A DNA stretch of 64,000 nucleotides from Coccinella septempunctata (Eukaryota > Arthropoda > Insecta > Coleoptera > Coccinellidae): contig NC_058189.1 of assembly GCF_907165205.1 (NCBI RefSeq), positions 20,892,001 to 20,956,000 on the forward strand. Reading direction: 5' to 3'. Below, one piece after another: positions 50,801 to 56,800 of the stretch (the first letter of the stretch is position 1; the number at the start of each line of letters is the position of its first letter). The translations under genes and the position numbers were made by a program. Below the pieces are notes generated by a model. The model was not told where the DNA came from. It was given only the letters and a program-made list of their open reading frames with translations, and ran no database searches.

Positions 50801-53800
50801 GAGTTGAATCCAGGTTTATAAAATTTCCTGAAAGTGATTCATTCCATATTGGAAAATGTTTCATCCTTGAAATATCCGCAAAGAAAGTGATCTTCAAAGT
50901 CTCTCATATTGATAATAATATTGAGGTTTATTCTATGAAATCTTACAATTTTAATATCTGAATAACAAACCTAAGGAAATCCACTAAAGGCGAAGTCTCT
51001 GAACAAAAGAAGATAGAGGGATGCGGTTTTGGCAATTTATAATCTTTTGAAAATCAAGGTTGGAAACATGCCATCTATTTTTTCCTAGCTCTTACGGTTA
51101 CAGGGCCATCGAATTTTGCCCCCCCTGTACTGATCAAAATGTCGCTGACTGAAACCTCTTCATCAACGGCGTTTCTCAGTTTCATTGTAATCCTATGCGT
51201 CTTTGATTCCATCATCATACAATACGAAAACAATTTCCGTCTCTTAATTATCACAAATACCAGTTTTCATACAAAGGAGCATTTCATCTCAAATATTGTG
51301 AATCGACAGATTTTCCGACTTCACTTTATGTATTCGCAAAAAAATTAGTTTCAACAAGCTTTTCGGAGGTGGGAGGCACTCTTGTTTCTAGTTTAATGTC
51401 TGAATTATAATATTATGAGAATTTCTAACGGCATGCAGACAGGAATTGAATTCTGATAAAAGTACCACCCAGAGCAGGATTCGAACCTACGACCCCTTGA
51501 TTACCGGTCAGGTACTCTCCCAAGTGAGCAATCTTCAGAATTCACGTGTTAGTATTATCACTTCCGAACTGTGGCGTTCGAAAGCGATTGGAAATGTTTC
51601 TTTTTCATCCTCATTGCTCTGCATTTGATTCAGGCCCATCCCACTTCTGGATCTGGTTATAGGTTTGGAACGAATTTTATCGTCTACTGGGGGGCATCAT
51701 GCCCCGGGCGCTAACCACAAAGGGGCGCAAATGGTTCACGAAACAAAAAAATTGCTGGATAATTTTGAAATTGATTTTTGGAAAATATATTCTAAATCAG
51801 TTTTATGAAAGAGGTGTTAATTCGTTAATAATGAGGAAAACAGGATCATTATGGTCTAAATCAAACTATAATAATATATTCACAACAAAAACTGGCAGGG
51901 CTGACTAGACCTGTATCTGTCAGCACTTCCTTATGGCAACTCCTCTTTGAGGTTACATAAATTGTCTCCTTTCTTGATTTGTTTGATATAGTTGAGGAGC
52001 CCAAGAGGGAAATTCGCTCTTACGCTCTTACTCGAGCGTGTCAGATCAATATAAGGGGAGATACCTCCTCTACCAAAACTTAGACCTATATATGAGGTGA
52101 ATTCTCTAGGACAGCCAGCCAGAATAGTAAAAAAAAAAGGTCATTATACTTGAGCGTGCCAGATTAATATACCTAAGTGTGGTTAATTACATATTGAAAA
52201 GTATATATTATATTCTCGTAGTTTGACAATTTAAGCGTGACGAAAATGTATGGGAGGGCGCCAAATTTGCAACAAAAAATTCACATGTACATTCTCGAGC
52301 GCGGAGGCTTTTTTTCTCATTTTGAAGCTAATGATTCAACAATAATGGAAAAAAAAATAATCTGAGAGTTTCAGCATGTCGAAGCAATAAAAATTGGCCA
52401 TAAAGATCACAAAAATCAGTTTTTTTTTTTAATTATCTCCTCTCCTGGGCTTCAAATTGTTTTTGCATTCCTTATAAAATTTGAAGCGCATAACATTTTC
52501 CACAAATTTTGTCTGAAGCAATTTTTTCTACATCTGAAAATGAGATATATGGCGATAAATGTACATTAGACTGGGTTTCTACAAGGACCTTGGCCTTTCT
52601 CATGTGTGGCTAAGCTCCTCTCCCTTAGCGCCCTCTAATTCGAAAAAACTTAAGGGTATGTAAAAGTGATTCAAAAAAAGTTGTATGGCATTTTATTATC
52701 TAGAAATTTCATAATGAATACAGAAACGATCAGAGGTACAGGAAGGGAGATATTTGAAAAAATGCCTTGTTATCATCTTCAAACTGACAGATTAAGAAAG
52801 CCCCTACTTGATTACTGTCAGATTAATGGGTCAACATGTCTGCAACACCGAAATTAACCATCTGTATGAAAATCTGACACGCTTGAGTATGTACAAGTAA
52901 CGATTCTTTTTGCATTTTCAAAGGACCACTGTGACCTTCGAAATTGTCAGCCTCTTGAGAAGTAACTTCCTTTGGGTCCAATTAACTTATTTTCCAAATA
53001 TTTGACATGCTCGGAAATTTTTTTTTACCATTTTCAACTCTTCCGTATGGCTAGGCCCACCACGCAAACTGTCAAATTAACATTAATTTATTATCAGAGA
53101 TACGCTCGAGTTTGTACAATTGAGGATTTTTTTTACATCTTTGAAAACCTGCAGACGCTTTTTCCACCGCTGGAAGTGCATGCCTCATAGAACCTTTTTT
53201 CTTTCCACCATCTATTCTTCAAAATCCACTAGGCCTCCACGACGCTCGAGTCAATCCCGACTTAGCATCGTCGGCTCCCCTACTAATAATAATAATAAAT
53301 GTTCTTTATTGGATAAATCCAAAAGGCCATCGACCGAGGTGCTTCAGCACTGGTTATAAAAGAGAAACCATTAATTATTTTACANNNNNNNNNNNNNNNN
53401 NNNNNNNNNNNNNNNNNNNNNNNNNNNNNNNNNNNNNNNNNNNNNNNNNNNNNNNNNNNNNNNNNNNNNNNNNNNNNNNNNNNNNNNNNNNNNNNNNNNN
53501 NNNNNNNNNNNNNNNNNNNNNNNNNNNNNNNNNNNNNNNNNNNNNNNNNNNNNNNNNNNNNNNNNNNNNNNNNNNNNNNNNNNNNNNNNNNNNNNNNNNN
53601 NNNNNNNNNNNNNNNNNNNNNNNNNNNNNNNNNNNNNNNNNNNNNNNNNNNNNNNNNNNNNNNNNNNNNNNNNNNNNNNNNNNNNNNNNNNNNNNNNNNN
53701 NNNNNNNNNNNNNNNNNNNNNNNNNNNNNNNNNNNNNNNNNNNNNNNNNNNNNNNNNNNNNNNNNNNNNNNNNNNNNNNNNNNNNNNNNNNNNNNNNNNN

Positions 53801-56800
53801 NNNNNNNNNNNNNNNNNNNNNNNNNNNNNNNNNNNNNNNNNNNNNNNNNNNNNNNNNNNNNNNNNNNNNNNNNNNNNNNNNNNNAATTATTTTACAAATG
53901 AATGTTTGGTAAACAATTGTATAACAATATTTCACAAAAAAAAAAAACAAACAGTAATTTTGAAGCTATTTATGTAGCGTTTTGATAATCTCCCATATGG
54001 TGTTCAGAGGATGTTTTCTGTGTGGTCTTGTATTTTCGTTCCTATTGGTGCAAAGTTCTCTTAAGATTTGTATGTTCACTTTCCTCCTAGGTTTGATCAG
54101 GGTTTTTTCGTACAGGAGCATGTTGGAGGGGTTGTAGAGTTCATACCTTGGATGCCTCATTTTAGTAATGGCTCTGAGAGAGGTGGTTTCTGCGGTCTGC
54201 GGGAGAATTTTCTTGGAGTTTGCATTTTGCATTTGGCGACAGGTATATTGAGTGACAGTACTCCAAAAGAGGAAAACATATAGACTCATAAATATGTGCA
54301 GCTGTTTTTGTGCTAATTCCAGTGTTTTTATAAGCCAGACTGCGAAAATGCTTGCTTCTGGAGATGCATTTATGCTTGTTGTTGGAAGCATTTGATTTGA
54401 AATTCAATTTGTGGTCTAGATTTATACCTAAATATTTGATGCGTTTTTTTGGGGCGCTAAAAAGGTATTGTGCACCGGGCGCGAGTTAAGCTCGCTACGC
54501 CACTGCATATCTATAGTCTTTAATTTCTTAGTTTTCACATCACTAGGACCCTATAAAAGGAAATTATCTTACAGAGGAAAAAGAAGTATTTTTCATGAAA
54601 TAAGAAATATCGTTCAAATTTCGCATTTCCACATAATTTGAAAATTTTTCCCTTGAGACTCATTTATGCCCCGTTATACAATCGAAGGTTAATCTTTGGT
54701 TGAGGAAGTTTTACAGGTTAGGCGTTTAACAATCACACAAAAAGGGGTTAACTATCAATAAAGTTAACCAATACTTGAAGTATGAGTAAAGCTGAAGTAA
54801 AATCACAGATTGTTTTTGCTATGAATTTGATTCAAAACCTATATAAATATACGGGAATCTATGGATACTATGTAAACACATCCCGTTCAAACCACCGCAC
54901 CAAATTGGATACCTCATTTTTGTTTTGTACTTTATTGTCGGTATTAAACTAAGCCATATTTTGGCAATTAAGCGTCTTAATTGATGTCTTAAAGGGTGAC
55001 GTTATTAATTTTGTTGTCGCAAAAATGGAATATCGCTGATGGTTGAGTCATGTGTCATTGTCATTAGACAGCGAATCGAATTGTGAAATTTTCAATTCCT
55101 GTTCCTTGAGCATTATTTAAAAATATTTATTTATTCTAAATGACAATGCAGAAAGTGCATTATTGGCAGAAAAAGTACTATTCCAATTCCTAGTAGATAT
55201 TCAAATCAAATTCAATCCATATAAACAATATATTCTCCCTTCTCCTTTACCCCTTACCGCTTAAGACGACAAAGGCGTTCTCCAGAGACCGACACGTTCC
55301 GCTTAAAGCGTCTTAAAGACTGACGTCATGACTTAAAGACGCTTCACGCGTCTCAATCGCGAAAATATGGCTCCAATGCTACACATAGATCAAAGATTGT
55401 AATCTCTGACATAGATATTTGTACAGGTTTCGCAAAATTGAGAGATGAGGAAAAGTATGGTTCCGTAAAGAAGAAATCGAGAATTTGTTGTCGAGGATAC
55501 GAATTACAGCCAATGGTGAGACTTTTAGAGAAATTTTTTCATGTGGACATTCAGAGATGAGATAATTGCACCTCGGAAAGTTAATAACATGAATGAATAT
55601 TTGTTCTTCGATGAAAAAAAAATTTTTTCCGTTTGACGGAAAGTGACGAGGTGACGAGGTGACCAACTGATTGAATTGAATTAAAATGAAAACCATATAT
55701 GAATCAGTGGTTTCTGACGTAAGATATCCATTTTCTTTAGACACCTTTAAATTTTAATGGTGGAAATGATATGAATCTCACGAAAAATGACGTATTTCGT
55801 TCCATCATTGAGCCGGTCAGAGGAAAAGTGGTATAAGTCACAAATTCCGATTTTTGAGTTGTACCGATATTTTGGTACCAAAGGCATTGATAGGTATGGA
55901 AAATTTTGTTAAGAGGAAAAACATAACTCGGTCAAAACGACGATTTGACTCATATCACTCATAAGAAGAATAATATGCAACCTTTGGTACCCAAATATCG
56001 GTATAACTCAAAAATTGGAATTTGTGACTTATACCACTTTTCATCTGACCGGCTCATATTTCATCTCAACCACATCAGTTTGGTCTAAGCATGGGCAAAC
56101 TACGGCCCGCGGGCCAGGTCCGGCCCACGTGAAAGTCTGATCCGGCCCGCGTCAAGATTTTGAAACAAACACCAGTATTTTTGTTCTAAGTTTGACCGCC
56201 TGATAAGGAAAAGCAATGTCACCTAATACCGAGTTGTCTCAAAGCGTAAGTTGCGTACTGTTTATTATCATCTTAAAATGTTGAAGATTATACATCGAAG
56301 AACACAAATTAGCTGGAAACGTATTAGGTGGAAGAAGGACTGATAAATGGGGGCTTCATAGCTGCTGAAGTGAACCAAGTACATGCAGCCTAGTTTTGGG
56401 ATACATGACTTAGGTTAGAATATAAGCATATGCTTACATTCACTCTACACAAATCTAAAGAAGTCTCTTGGTTCACTTCAGCCCTGAATCCCTCAAATAA
56501 AAGTCCACCAATTTGTTATTCAAATTGCATAGAGTTGTGCTCGAGGCTCAGCCTTAGTACTGCGTGTGCATCTGGCAGCGGCTGGCATTATTTCTTGTAA
56601 TCCCCAGAAAAAGCAAAAGTCGCCAAATCTCCTTCGATGTTCCAACGACTGCATCACAGAACACAAATAGTGATGCATGGAATCCAAAACTTGCAACGAA
56701 CGGCTTGTTGCTGAGCTCCAAACATGAAGGCAGTATTCAAGTGTGATTAATACATGAAAATTTATTCAATTATTCGATTCTGCGTAGTTTGAATCGATTA

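Larger units (their letters stand above)
53283..54450 (-). mobile_element. 5'-truncated non-LTR retrotransposon with gap
   Basis: Minus-strand RT C-terminus at about 53966-54450, 3' UTR broken by the 500-N gap, and a TAATAATAATAAT tail near 53284-53298. Different family from the left-edge array (microsatellite tail). Confidence 0.7.

Noticed and set aside
53375..53950. 191-codon minus-strand frame
   Set aside because: Almost entirely assembly-gap N.
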